This document shows, one piece after another, positions 26,096-36,205 of a stretch of DNA of 64,000 nt; positions within the stretch are counted from its first letter, which is position 1; every line of letters begins with the position of its first letter. The translations under genes and the position numbers were made by a program. Under the pieces are notes generated by a model. The model had not been told where the DNA came from. It made no database searches and was given only the letters and a program-made list of their open reading frames with translations. Location: positions 1-64,000 of the forward strand of contig JACMLM010000029.1 of NCBI GenBank assembly GCA_014379595.1. The letters run 5' to 3'. This stretch comes from Anaerolineales bacterium. Its GTDB lineage: Bacteria; Chloroflexota; Anaerolineae; Anaerolineales; Villigracilaceae.

Positions 26096-26907
26096 TGAAT
26101 CACCGTTCCATTTCCTGATAAAGCATTTGAGATTGGATTTTGAATTCGACCATCTGCAATGACAACGCGACTCACGCCGCCTTTCAAGGCTTCTTCTGCG
26201 CCTAAAACTTTTTTCTTCATGCGGCCCTGCGCCGCTTCACTCGCCGCCGCAAGTTGACTCTGCGGCAGTTGCCGAATGAGAGTTGATTCATCTGGAAAAT
26301 TTTTCATCAACCCAGGCACTGCCGTGAGCAAAAGCAGGGTCTCCGCTTTTAGAGCAGATGCGACCATCGCTGCCGCACGATCTGCATCTACATTTAATGC
26401 TTCCCCTTTTTCACTGACAGCCACTGGCGCAATCACTGGAAGATAACCTGCATTCAACAACATAAGAAGTAGTTCACTATTAACCGTATCAATCTTCCCC
26501 GTGTAATCATCGCGGATAATTTTGCGTTTTCCATTTTCTACACTTTGAACAGATTCTTTTCTTGTGGCTTGTAAAAGCTTGCCATCCAATCCGCACAATC
26601 CAAACGCATTGACTCCCAGCATTTGCAATTGCTCTGTCAACAACGAATTGACTTTGCCATTCACAGCCATTAAAAAGATTTCCAAAGTTTTTCTATCTGT
26701 ATAACGAGAGGTGTACCCCGAAGGCGAAGTAATCATCTTTGCGGGCGTCCCAAGACCTTCGCCTAATGCATTTGCTTCCGCAGAACCGCCATGCACAAAG
26801 ACTAACTTTTTTCCTTGCTTTAATAACTCAACAGCATCATTACAAATCTCATAAAAATCTACGCCATCCGTGCCGCCAAGCTTTACAACTGTAATTGATT
26901 GACTCAT
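26092..26907 (-). CDS. lysZ: [LysW]-aminoadipate/glutamate kinase
   Basis: Amino-acid kinase phosphorylating the carrier-bound side-chain carboxylate. VVKLGGTDG at the start, FVHGGSAEANALGEGLG, SRYTDRKTLEIFLMAVNGKVN, PVIAPVAVSEKGEALNVDADRAAAMVASAL and MKKKVLGAEEALKGGVSRVVIADGR. The MxxKVxAAxxAL...V.I.DGR end is the ArgB/LysZ form. 271 aa. A 144-nt gap with palindromes separates it from argC/lysY upstream. Confidence 0.9.
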   Translation of the reverse strand: MSQSITVVKLGGTDGVDFYEICNDAVELLKQGKKLVFVHGGSAEANALGEGLGTPAKMITSPSGYTSRYTDRKTLEIFLMAVNGKVNSLLTEQLQMLGVNAFGLCGLDGKLLQATRKESVQSVENGKRKIIRDDYTGKIDTVNSELLLMLLNAGYLPVIAPVAVSEKGEALNVDADRAAAMVASALKAETLLLLTAVPGLMKNFPDESTLIRQLPQSQLAAASEAAQGRMKKKVLGAEEALKGGVSRVVIADGRIQNPISNALSGNGTVIQ

Positions 26908-26935
26908 TATTCTTCAAACTCTCCATTCCAACCGG

Positions 26936-27041
26936 TGGTCGAGTAGTTCCGAATGCTCTTTGAGGAACGTATCGAGACCACAACAAGAAATTTAATTTTC
27001 ACTTTCAATTGATGGTCTCGACTGCTTGCGTCTCGACCATC
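26936..27041. repeat. Intergenic palindromic repeat block
   Basis: Two imperfect hairpins: GGTCGA..GTTCC / GGAAC..TCGAGACC (26936-26980) and GATGGTC / GACCATC (27011-27041), inserted between lysZ and lysY. Extragenic-repeat appearance; no coding potential. Confidence 0.55.
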
Positions 27042-27051
27042 GGCGCGTTTT

Positions 27052-28086
27052 TTAAATCGGATGCAACCCAGAAAATTCCAACCCAAGAGTCTCATCCCAA
27101 CCCATCATCAGATTCATACATTGCACCGCAGAACCAGATGCACCTTTCATTAGATTATCAATTGCACACATTGAAACAATATGTCCATTGCTTTCATCTA
27201 ATTCGAAGCCAAGATCGGCATAATTTGAGCCAGCTAAAATCTTTGGTTCGGGGACTCGGTAAATTCCACGTTGCTCTTTTACAATGCGAATAAATGGATT
27301 TTCATTTGCGACTGCACGATAGGCTTTCCACAAATCTTTTGTAGTAATACCTGGTTTTACTTTTGCATGAGCCGTGGCTAACACGCCGCGGACTAAATCA
27401 ACGGCTGTCATCGTTAATGAAACGTCTTTTACTCCCATTTCCTGAATGACTTCAGCGGTATGACGATGCCCAAAGCTGGAAAATGTTCGGATGACAGAAG
27501 CACGCTCGGGGTGATGTGAAGCGGAATTTCCTTCCGCGCCACCTTCTGATGAACCCACTTTTAATTCAATAATGATGGATGATTCCAAATCAATCAAATC
27601 CGCTTTAACCAATGGCAACAACGCAAGGTTACTTGCCGTGGCATTGCACCCCACACCACTGACATAATTTGTGCTAGCAATTTCAGCGCGATGAAGTTCA
27701 GGCAAACCGTATACAAATTTACTCAACCATTCAGGTGCGGCGTGTTTTTCACCATACCATTTTTCATATAAAGATTGATCACGCAAGCGAAAATCTGCGG
27801 CGAGGTCAATAATTTTTGCGGCAAGCTTTGCATACCTTTCAATGTTATGTTGAGCTTGTCCGTGAGGTTGCGCAAGAAATAAAATATCCACAGGTTCAAG
27901 TTGGGAAGGATCACTAAATTTCAGTTGAGTTCGTTTTCTCAAGTTAGGATGCGTTTGATAAACATACTCGCCCATGCGTGAACGTGAAGTCACTTGTTTG
28001 ATTTCAACATTTGGATGACTCAATAACAATCGCAATAACTCGCCGCCGCCATACCCAGAACCACCGATAATTGATACTGTTGTCAT
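27052..28086 (-). CDS. lysY: [LysW]-aminoadipate/glutamate phosphate reductase
   Basis: NADPH-dependent reductive dephosphorylation to the semialdehyde, ArgC family. Rossmann motif VSIIGGSGYGGGELLRLLLSHP, then catalytic Cys region VSGVGCNATASNLALLPL and HRHTAEVIQEMG with the conserved His. 344 aa; like Thermus LysY. One-base overlap with the stop of lysX upstream. The carboxyl end stops at LHPI, adjoining the repeat block. Confidence 0.9.
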   Translation of the reverse strand: MTTVSIIGGSGYGGGELLRLLLSHPNVEIKQVTSRSRMGEYVYQTHPNLRKRTQLKFSDPSQLEPVDILFLAQPHGQAQHNIERYAKLAAKIIDLAADFRLRDQSLYEKWYGEKHAAPEWLSKFVYGLPELHRAEIASTNYVSGVGCNATASNLALLPLVKADLIDLESSIIIELKVGSSEGGAEGNSASHHPERASVIRTFSSFGHRHTAEVIQEMGVKDVSLTMTAVDLVRGVLATAHAKVKPGITTKDLWKAYRAVANENPFIRIVKEQRGIYRVPEPKILAGSNYADLGFELDESNGHIVSMCAIDNLMKGASGSAVQCMNLMMGWDETLGLEFSGLHPI

Positions 28087-28952
28087 TATGCATATTCCTT
28101 AGCAACACTCACTGTGTATTCCACAATCTCACCAGCAATATCAATCCCGCTGACAGGCTGCATCGTATGAAACTCCATCGTGTGATTGATCTCATTGACC
28201 ACCAATCCTTTTTCAGGATGCTCAACCAGGTCAACAGCTAAGACGCCTCCGCCCATAGACTTCGCTGCACGCAAACATAATTCTTCAATCTCAGGTGTGA
28301 TTGGACACAACTCGCCTTCACCACCGCGTGCCGTGTTTGTGATCCAATGTTCAGACTTGCGATACATCGCAGTCAATACACGTTCACCGATCACAATCGC
28401 GCGAATATCACGCCCTGGCTTCTCGATATATTCCTGAATATAAAAAACAGAATGTTGCACTGACCCAAGTGTAGATTTATGTTCCAACACCGCTTCCGCG
28501 GCATCACGGTCATTGACCTTGGCCAGCAGCCGTCCCCACGAACCAACTACAGGCTTCAGCACAACGGGATATCCAAATGCTTCAATCGCTGCCAAGGCTG
28601 CTTCAGGTGTAAACGCAGTTGCGTTATGCGGTTGCGGAACTCCATCCCGTGCAAGTGCGGCGCTGGTCATTAATTTGTCGCCGCAAATTTCTGCAACTGA
28701 AGCTGTATTTACTGTTGGTACACCAAATGCATTCAATAAGCGCAATGTATATAATCCAGCGTTGTAGCTGATACTGCGTTCCAAAACAGCATCATATTGT
28801 TGCCATGGCTTTGGATCGTTCAAATCAAAATGGATCGCGCGATCATCGAGGCGGTCATAATCAATGCCGCGTTTTTCCAGCGCAGCGAAAATCCATTTTT
28901 CTTCCACGCGCACACGTGAATATAAAACGCCGATCTTGAGTCGTCTCTGCAT
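28086..28952 (-). CDS. LysW-glutamate/aminoadipate ligase, copy 1 (LysX/ArgX)
   Basis: RimK-type ATP-grasp enzyme joining the alpha-amino group of glutamate (or aminoadipate) to the C-terminal Glu of LysW. Motifs: [83 protein letters not shown] and [12 protein letters not shown]. 288 aa. Next to lysW, argG and argH, it is most likely the glutamate-specific form (ArgX). The paralogue at 37410-38258 lies with lysine genes. Sequence alone does not prove specificity. Confidence 0.85.
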   Translation of the reverse strand: MQRRLKIGVLYSRVRVEEKWIFAALEKRGIDYDRLDDRAIHFDLNDPKPWQQYDAVLERSISYNAGLYTLRLLNAFGVPTVNTASVAEICGDKLMTSAALARDGVPQPHNATAFTPEAALAAIEAFGYPVVLKPVVGSWGRLLAKVNDRDAAEAVLEHKSTLGSVQHSVFYIQEYIEKPGRDIRAIVIGERVLTAMYRKSEHWITNTARGGEGELCPITPEIEELCLRAAKSMGGGVLAVDLVEHPEKGLVVNEINHTMEFHTMQPVSGIDIAGEIVEYTVSVAKEYA

Positions 28953-28962
28953 AATGATCTCC

Positions 28963-28987
28963 GTAGGGAGGGTTAACCCGCTCCTAC
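28963..28987. repeat. REP-like palindrome
   Basis: GTAGGGAGGG-TTAA-CCCGCTCCTAC, between lysX and lysW; similar to the element at 51409-51434. Confidence 0.55.
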
Positions 28988-28993
28988 AAAAAA

Positions 28994-29164
28994 TTATTCA
29001 CCCCAATCTTCTTGTTCCATTGGCGCGAGTTGCACTGCCGCGGGGTCAATCGCTATTACTTCGAGATCAACACCGCAATCTGAACACACGATGATCTCAC
29101 CAACTTCAGTTCCATCATCCAATCCAATTTGAGCTTCACATTCAGGGCAAGTTACAGCAGACAT
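28994..29164 (-). CDS. lysW: Amino-group carrier protein LysW
   Basis: Small acidic carrier protein, 56 aa, that holds glutamate or aminoadipate on its C-terminal Glu during conversion to ornithine or lysine. TCPECEAQI and [11 protein letters not shown] form a four-Cys zinc ribbon, and the protein ends EDWGE, the invariant attachment tail of LysW. Start ATG 29164 has a purine-rich AGGAG-like site just upstream. It lies between argH and lysX, the normal setting. Its presence shows that both argH/argG and the later lysine genes depend on carrier chemistry, not on N-acetylated intermediates. Confidence 0.95.
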   Translation of the reverse strand: MSAVTCPECEAQIGLDDGTEVGEIIVCSDCGVDLEVIAIDPAAVQLAPMEQEDWGE

Positions 29165-29251
29165 TTTTATTCTCCTTTGATTTGTTTACCGCTTATTTCA
29201 TTATCACTAAAACTTTTGAAATAGATTGTAATTTGCGATTTCTATTTAAGT

Positions 29252-30616
29252 TTAGAGATTTTTGCGGCACTCTGTGATTTGTTTTTTGACAGATTGGAGA
29301 CTCGTGCCGCCAATCGCATTTCTTTTTTCAATAGATTTCATCGGGTCGAAGACCTGATACACATCCGCTTCAAACGCTGGACAAAGAGCCTGATACGCTT
29401 CGAGTGGCAGTTCATCCAACCCAATATTTTTCTCGCCAGCCTCGCGGACAGCTTTTCCTGCTATCGAATGCGTCTCTCGAAATGGAATACCTTTGCTGAC
29501 AAGATAATCTGCCAGATCAGTTGCCATCATGAACGAGTCAATTGCATTTCTCATTCGCTCAGGTTTTGCAGTGATCGTCCGCAAGGCTCCAGCGATGACA
29601 GGCAATATTTTTAGCAATGTGTCTGTTGCTTGAAACACAGGCTGCTTATCTTCCTGTAAATCTTTATCGTAAGTAGAGGGTAAGCCTTTGAGTGTAGCCA
29701 GCAAACCTGTCAGCATACCGATCATCGTCCCAGCTTTGCCGCGAGTAAGTTCAAACATATCGGGGTTTTTCTTCTGCGGCATGATGCTTGAGCCTGTAGA
29801 GAATGCATCTGAAAGTTCGAAGAATCCAAATTCAGCACTGGTATATAAAACAATTTGCTCGGCCAATTTACTTAAGTGAATCCCGACCATGGTGGCGCAA
29901 AATAAATATTCAGCCGCAAAATCCCGATCTGAAACTGCGTCCAAACTATTGCGAGATGGCTTTGCAAACCCCAAGGACTTTGCCAAAACATTACGATTTA
30001 CAGATACGGGAGTCCCAGCTAATGCAGCAGAACCTAATGGCAGTATTGAAACACGTGCTGTCAGGTCAAATAATCTTTCGCGATCCCGTTGCAAAGGCCA
30101 ATAGTGACTTAACCACCAATGCGAAAGCAAAATTGGTTGGGCACGTTGTAAATGCGTATACCCAGGCATAATGGTTTTTCCAGCCGATTCTGCATTCTCC
30201 ACTAAAGAAGATTGGACATCTTTCAAAGCAGCGTCTAATTCAGGAATTGCTTGTAACATCCACATACGAAAGTCTGTAGCGACCTGATCATTGCGACTTC
30301 GGCCTGTGTGTAATTTTCCAGCAGTGGAACCGATCAAGTCCATCAGGCGGCGTTCGACGGCCGTATGAATATCTTCGTCAGAATCGATGAAGGAAAACTT
30401 TCCGCTGATGAATTCTTTTTTGACAGTATCAAGCCCGAGCGCGATAGATGCGTGTTCTTCATCCTGCAAGATACCTGCCAAATGCAAGGCCTTGGCCCAC
30501 GCGAGGCTTCCATCCACATCCTGAATGGCCATGCGCTGATCAACAGGCAGGGACGAATTTAAATCCCAGGCTTGTTCATTTAATTTGGTTGAAAAACGTC
30601 CGCCCCAAAGGGTCAT
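29252..30616 (-). CDS. argH: Argininosuccinate lyase
   Basis: Cleaves argininosuccinate to arginine and fumarate. Fumarase/aspartase signature GSSIMPQKKNPDMFEL near residue 285, with LHTGRSRNDQVATD, MPGYTHLQRAQPI and SDRDFAAEYLF. 454 aa, normal. 12 nt downstream of argG, same operon. Confidence 0.96.
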   Translation of the reverse strand: MTLWGGRFSTKLNEQAWDLNSSLPVDQRMAIQDVDGSLAWAKALHLAGILQDEEHASIALGLDTVKKEFISGKFSFIDSDEDIHTAVERRLMDLIGSTAGKLHTGRSRNDQVATDFRMWMLQAIPELDAALKDVQSSLVENAESAGKTIMPGYTHLQRAQPILLSHWWLSHYWPLQRDRERLFDLTARVSILPLGSAALAGTPVSVNRNVLAKSLGFAKPSRNSLDAVSDRDFAAEYLFCATMVGIHLSKLAEQIVLYTSAEFGFFELSDAFSTGSSIMPQKKNPDMFELTRGKAGTMIGMLTGLLATLKGLPSTYDKDLQEDKQPVFQATDTLLKILPVIAGALRTITAKPERMRNAIDSFMMATDLADYLVSKGIPFRETHSIAGKAVREAGEKNIGLDELPLEAYQALCPAFEADVYQVFDPMKSIEKRNAIGGTSLQSVKKQITECRKNL

Positions 30617-30628
30617 AGCATCTCCTTT

Positions 30629-31900
30629 CTAATCTCGTTTGAATCTTGAATAATCAGGCTTAGGCATGTCAAGGCCAGAAACGGGCAGGCCGTTAAGCGC
30701 ACGGACTTTCATGCTCAAACCATACAATCGAATGAAACCTTCTGCATGGCTTTGATCGTAGACATCCTCTTCGCCAAATGTAGCGAAATCTTCACGATAC
30801 AAGCTGAAGGGAGATTTTCTTCCAGCACTGATGATGTTGCCTTTATAAAGTTTGAGTCGTACGGCACCCGTGACAGGGCCTTGCGTGGAATCGACGAAGG
30901 CATCGATCGCTTCACGCAAAGGTGTGAACCATAAACCGTTGTAAGTGAGTTCTGTATATTTGACTGCGACCATTTCTTTGAAGTGCATGGTTTCGCGGTC
31001 AAGGATCAGAGATTCAAGCTCGCGATGTGCATAAAGAAGAATAGTTCCGCCTGGAGTTTCATACACGCCATGAGATTTCATACCCACAAGGCGATTCTCA
31101 ACAAGGTCTATACGGCCAATGGCATGTGCACCACCAATTGCATTGAGTGTTTCAATAATTTTCGCGGGTGAAAGTTTTTCACCGTTTACCGAAACAGGAA
31201 TTCCGCTTTCAAATTCGATCTCTACATATTCAGCTTCATCAGGCGCATTTTCAGGGGATGTGGACATTTGATACATGGCTTCTTCGGGTTCATTCCATGG
31301 ATCTTCAAGTAAACCGCCTTCATGGGAAAGATGCCAGAGATTTGAGTCACGGCTGTAAATTGATTTGATGGTAGCAGTGACAGGAATATTATGTTTTGCC
31401 GCATAATTGAGTGCATCTTCGCGAGAGCGAATATCCCATTCACGCCACGGAGCGATAATTTTTAAACGAGGGTCAAGCGCCATAACTGTTAATTCAAAGC
31501 GCACCTGGTCATTGCCTTTGCCTGTTGCTCCATGAGCAACTGCGTCTGCGCCTACTTGATGAGCAACTTCGACAAGATGTTTTGCAATTAAAGGACGGGC
31601 TACAGATGTGCCCAATAAATACTTGTGTTCATAAACTGCCCCCATCTTCAACATCGGAAAAAGATATTCTGATGCAAATTCCTCTTTCATATTGTGAATA
31701 ATACATTGACTCGCGCCACTGTTGATGGCTTTTTGTTCAAGTCCACGCATATCTTCATCACCCTGACCAATGTCAGCACAAAAACAAATAACTTCACAGT
31801 TATAGTTTTCTTTTAACCACGGCACGATCACAGATGTATCCAGCCCGCCAGAATAGGCTAGAACAACTTTCTTAACTTGCGGTTTTGTTTTTGGACTCAT
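30629..31900 (-). CDS. argG: Argininosuccinate synthase
   Basis: ATP-dependent ligation of citrulline and aspartate. PP-loop [18 protein letters not shown] at residues about 12-30, [31 protein letters not shown] and the [15 protein letters not shown] region. 423 aa, the usual bacterial length. First enzyme gene of the arginine operon; ribosome site AAGGAG precedes ATG. Controlled by a leader with Arg codons and a terminator immediately upstream. Confidence 0.96.
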   Translation of the reverse strand: MSPKTKPQVKKVVLAYSGGLDTSVIVPWLKENYNCEVICFCADIGQGDEDMRGLEQKAINSGASQCIIHNMKEEFASEYLFPMLKMGAVYEHKYLLGTSVARPLIAKHLVEVAHQVGADAVAHGATGKGNDQVRFELTVMALDPRLKIIAPWREWDIRSREDALNYAAKHNIPVTATIKSIYSRDSNLWHLSHEGGLLEDPWNEPEEAMYQMSTSPENAPDEAEYVEIEFESGIPVSVNGEKLSPAKIIETLNAIGGAHAIGRIDLVENRLVGMKSHGVYETPGGTILLYAHRELESLILDRETMHFKEMVAVKYTELTYNGLWFTPLREAIDAFVDSTQGPVTGAVRLKLYKGNIISAGRKSPFSLYREDFATFGEEDVYDQSHAEGFIRLYGLSMKVRALNGLPVSGLDMPKPDYSRFKRD

Positions 31901-31926
31901 TGACTTACTCCTTATCGGGAAAATAA

Positions 31927-31957
31927 AAACAGCCCACCTTTTGAAGGTGGGCTGTTT
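31927..31957 (-). terminator. Attenuator terminator of the arg operon
   Basis: AAACAGCCCACCTT / AAGGTGGGCTGTTT, 3-nt loop, T-run, 27 nt before argG. Its 5' arm is complementary, with one bulge, to GAAGGTTGGG within the leader reading frame (32021-32030), a candidate antiterminator. Confidence 0.88.
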
Positions 31958-31980
31958 TGGTTGACTTATGCGTGTGTGCG

Positions 31981-32088
31981 TTAGCGCGCTGCTGTGCTCA
32001 CATCATCCAAACAAAAAAATCCCAACCTTCCTGAAAAAGAAGTAGGCTTTGGACGACGTGTACGAGGCAGTGCAAACATTGTGAACAT
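31981..32088 (-). CDS. Arg-codon leader peptide of argG operon
   Basis: 35-codon frame, [15 protein letters not shown] then SGRLGFF and a tail ending TAAR. Three CGT Arg codons lie in a four-codon stretch near codons 9-12, with further Arg at 21 and 35. ATG lies 10 nt after the -10 box, so translation is leaderless or nearly so. Followed by an antiterminator segment and an intrinsic terminator. Its MFA start and K-P-T..SGR..FF segment resemble the His leader at 63477-63557. Confidence 0.72.
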   Translation of the reverse strand: MFTMFALPRTRRPKPTSFSGRLGFFCLDDVSTAAR

Positions 32089-32098
32089 GTTGGGCAGT

Positions 32099-32126
32099 AT
32101 TCTACTTGAAAAGAAAAATGTGTCAA
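32099..32126 (-). promoter_or_regulatory. Promoter of the arg operon
   Basis: TTGACA, 16-bp spacer, TAGAAT on the minus strand, then ACTGCCCAAC and the leader ATG. Confidence 0.85.
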
Positions 32127-32155
32127 TGGTTTTGTAAATGCAATATTTAAAATAC

Positions 32156-32169
32156 TACCCAAATGGGTA
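32156..32169. promoter_or_regulatory. Nitrogen-type palindrome upstream of arg promoter
   Basis: TACCCAAATGGGTA. Centre is about 61 bp before the -10 centre, near -70 relative to the expected start: a class-I activator position. Confidence 0.6.
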
Positions 32170-32210
32170 CCATCACTACAAATTCATGTTTGGAATTGTT
32201 TGGATGAAAA

Positions 32211-35200
32211 TCATTTTCTTAAAAAATGACTCTGTAAACTCTGATATCGTAATTCTTTCTTGTTCATTGCTTGAATAGCAGCGACCGCCGCCATCGCAGC
32301 AGATAGTGTGGTGAGCAATGGCACATTCATGGCAATTGCGGCAGAACGAATTTCTGCACCATCACTGTGAGCGTGCGGGCCTAGTGGTGTATTCAAGACC
32401 AATTGAACTTTACCAGCGCGGATCAAATCCACGATTTGCGTGGAACCATCTTGAGCTTTTTCAACAACCTCCACAGATAAACCAGCCTTCTTGCACATGT
32501 CTGCAGTACCGGGTGTGGCATAAAGCCCAAAGCCCATACGATGCATATCGCGCGCAAATTTCAAGCCTGCGCTTTTATCATAATCATTAACCGTGATGAG
32601 CACTGCACCGTTTTGAGGCAGTCCCGTTCCCGCAGCAATTTGTGATTTGGCAAAAGCATGTCCAAAGTGAGAAGCATGTCCCATGACTTCGCCGGTGGAA
32701 TGCATTTCTGGTCCAAGCAATGAACTTGAGCCAGATAATTTCTTGAACGGCAACACAGCCTCTTTGACAAAAAATCCATCTACACGAGGCTCTTCCAAAA
32801 TACCTAGGCTTTCCAAACTGCTGCCCGCCATAACCTGCGCGGCGGCATATGCCAGATTTAATCCAGTGGCTTTGCTGGCATATGGGACAGTTCTTGAAGC
32901 ACGCGGATTAACTTCTAACACACATACAACTTCATCTTTCAATGCAAATTGCACGTTCATCAATCCGCGCACACCTAATGCAAGACCAAGCTGTTCAGTG
33001 TATTCACGCATAATTCCCAGATGATATGCGCTGACTTTATACGGAGGAAGGACACAAGCCGCATCACCCGAATGGACGCCTGCTTCTTCGATATGCTGCA
33101 TGATCGCCCCGATAACGACTCGCTCGCCATCGGACAACGCATCCACATCGATTTCAAATGCGTCTTCCATGAACTTGTCAATTAATATCGGTTGACCAGG
33201 AGCTGCTTCAATCGCCTTTTGAATGAATCCTGCCAAATGGGGTTCGGATTCCACTAAAGCCATTGCTCGTCCACCCAACACAAATGATGGACGTACTAAA
33301 ACAGGATATCCAATTCTTTCAGCGACCTCACGTGCTTCTTCAAATGAACGCGCGATTCCATTTTCGGGTTGGGGGATGTCCAACTCTTTGAGCAGTTTTG
33401 CAAACTCTTCACGGTCTTCGGACAGTTGAATAGCATGCGGTGATGTTCCCAAAATTTTCACACCAGCTGCTTCGAGTCCCGCCGCGAGATTCAATGGAGT
33501 CTGTCCGCCAAATTGCACAATGACACCGATAGGTTGTTCGCGGTCAATCACATTCAATACATGTTCAAGAGTGAGTGGCTCAAAATACAATCTATCTGCT
33601 GTGTCGTAATCAGTGGATACTGTTTCAGGATTGCAGTTGTACATGATGGTTTCATATCCCATTTTGGATAATGCAAACGCCGCTTGACAACAGCAATAAT
33701 CAAATTCGATTCCCTGACCAATACGATTCGGTCCGCCACCCAATATCAATATTTTCTGTTTATCGGTTGGACGTGATTCATCATCCATTTCATAAGCACT
33801 ATAAAGATAGGGCGTCTGTGATTCGAATTCTGCGGCACAAGTATCCACGCGTTGGAATGTGGGGAGGATGCTGAGGCGTTTTCGTAATTCGCGGACTGTT
33901 AATGAAGGAGGAAAGATGAAAGAGGAAAGAAGGCGGGAGATGTGCGAGTCTGCAAATCCCATTTGTTTTGCGTAACGCAGGAGAGGTTTGAGTTCGCTTT
34001 CTATTTTGCAATTCTTGATTCCTAATTCGCAATTTCTAATTTCCTTCATCTGGGCCAGAAACCAAAGATCATAGCCTGTGGCAGTTGCAATCTCTTCCAA
34101 TGAAATTCCTTGCTGGATTGCACGATAGACTCGGAAGAGTCTGTCAGCGGTGGGAATGCTAAGGGTGGATACTGTTTCAGAGTCAACAATCAACTCTCGG
34201 CTAGCCCCCGAACCGTCTAATGCGTCCACACCAATTTCCAAAGATTGAATCGCTTTATTCAACGCTTCAGGAAAAGTCCTTCCTAATGCCATCGCTTCAC
34301 CAACTGATTTCATCTGCGGGCCGAGAGTCGAATCCACGCCTGGGAATTTTTCAAACGCCCAACGCGGAATTTTTACAACGACATAATCAAGCGAAGGCTC
34401 GAAGGCGGCCTTGGTTTGTTTGGTGATGTCGTTAGTGATTTCGTCGAGGGTATAGCCAACCGCAACAAGCGCGGCGAGTTTGGCAATTGGAAAACCAGTT
34501 GCTTTGGACGCGAGCGCAGACGAACGACTCACACGCGGATTCATTTCGATGACAACAACGCGACCTGTTTTGGGATCAACGCCGAATTGCACATTCGAGC
34601 CGCCCGTTTCAACACCAACAGCAGTGAGCACACGATGAGCTAGATCGCGCAGGATTTGATATTCGCGGTCTGTGAGTGTTTGTGCAGGCGCTACAGTAAT
34701 ACTATCCCCAGTATGCACACCCATTGGATCGAGATTTTCGATGGAACATACAACTACGAAATTATCGGCTTTATCGCGCATCACTTCGAGTTCATATTCT
34801 TTCCAACCCATCACAGACTCTTCAAGCCAAGCTTGACCAACTGGCGATTCGGAAATCGCGCTACGAACAGCTTCTTGTAGTTGAGCAGGTTCGTAAACCC
34901 ATGACGCACCTGTGCCGCCCATTGCAAACGAAGCGCGGACTAAAACTGGATAGCCAGTTTGTTTGGTGATTTCTTCAGCCTCTGTCAACGAATATGCCGC
35001 GCCGCCATGCGGAATGGGGATATTATTTTTTTGCATCGTCTCACGAAACAACAAACGATCTTCGGCGGCTTTGATCGCATTGAGATTTGCGCCGATCAGT
35101 TGCACGCCATATTTTTCAAGTACACCATTTTCACTGAGGGCAAGTGCGAGATTTAATCCTGTTTGTCCGCCGACAGTGGGTAGCATCGCATCAGGCTTTT

Positions 35201-35438
35201 CTTGAACAATGATAGCTTCAAGAGACTCGACTGTTAGTGGTTCGATGTAAGTCGCATCAGCAATTTCGGGATCAGTCATGATAGTGGCTGGATTTGAGTT
35301 GACCAATACCACGCGATAGCCTTCTGCCTTCAATGCCTTGACTGCCTGCGTGCCTGAGTAATCAAATTCAGCAGCTTGACCAATAACAATGGCTCCAGAG
35401 CCAGGGACGAGGATTGTGTGAATATCGGTTCGTTTCAT
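32211..35438 (-). CDS. carB: Carbamoyl-phosphate synthase large subunit
   Basis: Makes carbamoyl phosphate from bicarbonate, ATP and ammonia for arginine and pyrimidines. Two ATP-grasp halves are evident: [17 protein letters not shown] / [12 protein letters not shown], and [20 protein letters not shown] / [15 protein letters not shown]-terminal MGS-like allosteric domain follows ([16 protein letters not shown]). 1075 aa. The linker between halves (about residues 470-520) carries two stretches that look like translated intergenic repeat DNA. The ATG overlaps the methyltransferase stop by 4 nt. Confidence 0.97.
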   Translation of the reverse strand: MKRTDIHTILVPGSGAIVIGQAAEFDYSGTQAVKALKAEGYRVVLVNSNPATIMTDPEIADATYIEPLTVESLEAIIVQEKPDAMLPTVGGQTGLNLALALSENGVLEKYGVQLIGANLNAIKAAEDRLLFRETMQKNNIPIPHGGAAYSLTEAEEITKQTGYPVLVRASFAMGGTGASWVYEPAQLQEAVRSAISESPVGQAWLEESVMGWKEYELEVMRDKADNFVVVCSIENLDPMGVHTGDSITVAPAQTLTDREYQILRDLAHRVLTAVGVETGGSNVQFGVDPKTGRVVVIEMNPRVSRSSALASKATGFPIAKLAALVAVGYTLDEITNDITKQTKAAFEPSLDYVVVKIPRWAFEKFPGVDSTLGPQMKSVGEAMALGRTFPEALNKAIQSLEIGVDALDGSGASRELIVDSETVSTLSIPTADRLFRVYRAIQQGISLEEIATATGYDLWFLAQMKEIRNCELGIKNCKIESELKPLLRYAKQMGFADSHISRLLSSFIFPPSLTVRELRKRLSILPTFQRVDTCAAEFESQTPYLYSAYEMDDESRPTDKQKILILGGGPNRIGQGIEFDYCCCQAAFALSKMGYETIMYNCNPETVSTDYDTADRLYFEPLTLEHVLNVIDREQPIGVIVQFGGQTPLNLAAGLEAAGVKILGTSPHAIQLSEDREEFAKLLKELDIPQPENGIARSFEEAREVAERIGYPVLVRPSFVLGGRAMALVESEPHLAGFIQKAIEAAPGQPILIDKFMEDAFEIDVDALSDGERVVIGAIMQHIEEAGVHSGDAACVLPPYKVSAYHLGIMREYTEQLGLALGVRGLMNVQFALKDEVVCVLEVNPRASRTVPYASKATGLNLAYAAAQVMAGSSLESLGILEEPRVDGFFVKEAVLPFKKLSGSSSLLGPEMHSTGEVMGHASHFGHAFAKSQIAAGTGLPQNGAVLITVNDYDKSAGLKFARDMHRMGFGLYATPGTADMCKKAGLSVEVVEKAQDGSTQIVDLIRAGKVQLVLNTPLGPHAHSDGAEIRSAAIAMNVPLLTTLSAAMAAVAAIQAMNKKELRYQSLQSHFLRK
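33897..34050 (-). repeat. Repeat-like insertions within carB
   Basis: On the coding strand GAAATTAGAAATTGCGAATT.. (about 33995-34050) and a purine-poor CTTTCCTC-type run (about 33900-33945; GGAGGAAAGATGAAAGAGG on the plus strand) encode [15 protein letters not shown] and SSFIFPPS, unlike normal CarB linker sequence. Confidence 0.5.
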
Positions 35439-36205
35439 ATGTGGATTTCCAATTTGCGAGCTTCTATTAAATATTTTTTTGCCGAGAAGGTCAACATTTC
35501 CTGATCTTCCAATTGTTTTTGAAGATTAAGCAAATATTTCAAATGCGACTCTACTGAAAAAGCAGGCACAAGCCAGGGAGTAGCCTTTAAGAAATAAACA
35601 ATTGCTCCTACATCCGTAAAAGTTAATTGCCCTGACCATTCTTGATTGGTGATTATTTCCAACCCTGCTGCTTTTAAGCGAGGTAAATATTTTTCTGATG
35701 TCGCTTCTGGCCATTGGGGCTTGGCATCAAAAGCTTCTAATAAATCCTGTGCCCATAATCCATGAACTTGTTGAGTAAGAAAGGTTCCACCTATCGCCAA
35801 TACACGAGCAACTTCATCAGGGTTGAATGCAGAGTGCCGATTTAGTACAAGGTCAAATTCGCCATTATCAAAAGGCATTGGAGCAAAATCTGTTAGTTGA
35901 ATATTCTCAACTTTTACACCTAAAGGAGATAATCTTTCCGTTGCTAGTTTGAAATTGGGCAAATATCCTTCCGTAGCTACAACTTTATTGCACCAGTGTT
36001 CACGTAATTCAAAGAATCTTTCTCCACCGCCCGTATCCAAATCTACAACTGATGATGATTGCTTTAGAAGTTCAGAGGCGCGTGAGGAATAAGACCAATC
36101 AGGTTCTCCTTCGAGCATCCTGCCATCTAAATAAGAAAAATCCCACCCAGAGAATGGTTGTTGTTCTTCGTATTTCCAACTTTCAATAAGAGTTTCTTGA
36201 CTCAT
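35435..36205 (-). CDS. Class I SAM-dependent methyltransferase
   Basis: 256 aa with a Rossmann-type methyltransferase core: [17 protein letters not shown] (motif I), [14 protein letters not shown] (motif II acidic), [19 protein letters not shown] (motif IV) and [13 protein letters not shown]. Substrate unknown. It is embedded between carA and carB with 4-nt ATGA overlaps on both sides, so it is produced together with the carbamoyl-phosphate synthase subunits, though no known step of that pathway needs methylation. It could be a passenger gene or modify a component of translation. Confidence 0.8.
   Translation of the reverse strand: MSQETLIESWKYEEQQPFSGWDFSYLDGRMLEGEPDWSYSSRASELLKQSSSVVDLDTGGGERFFELREHWCNKVVATEGYLPNFKLATERLSPLGVKVENIQLTDFAPMPFDNGEFDLVLNRHSAFNPDEVARVLAIGGTFLTQQVHGLWAQDLLEAFDAKPQWPEATSEKYLPRLKAAGLEIITNQEWSGQLTFTDVGAIVYFLKATPWLVPAFSVESHLKYLLNLQKQLEDQEMLTFSAKKYLIEARKLEIHI

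Noticed and set aside
33897-34050. Frameshift in carB
   Set aside because: The unusual residues are in frame and both synthase halves continue normally; this is an insertion, not a shift.
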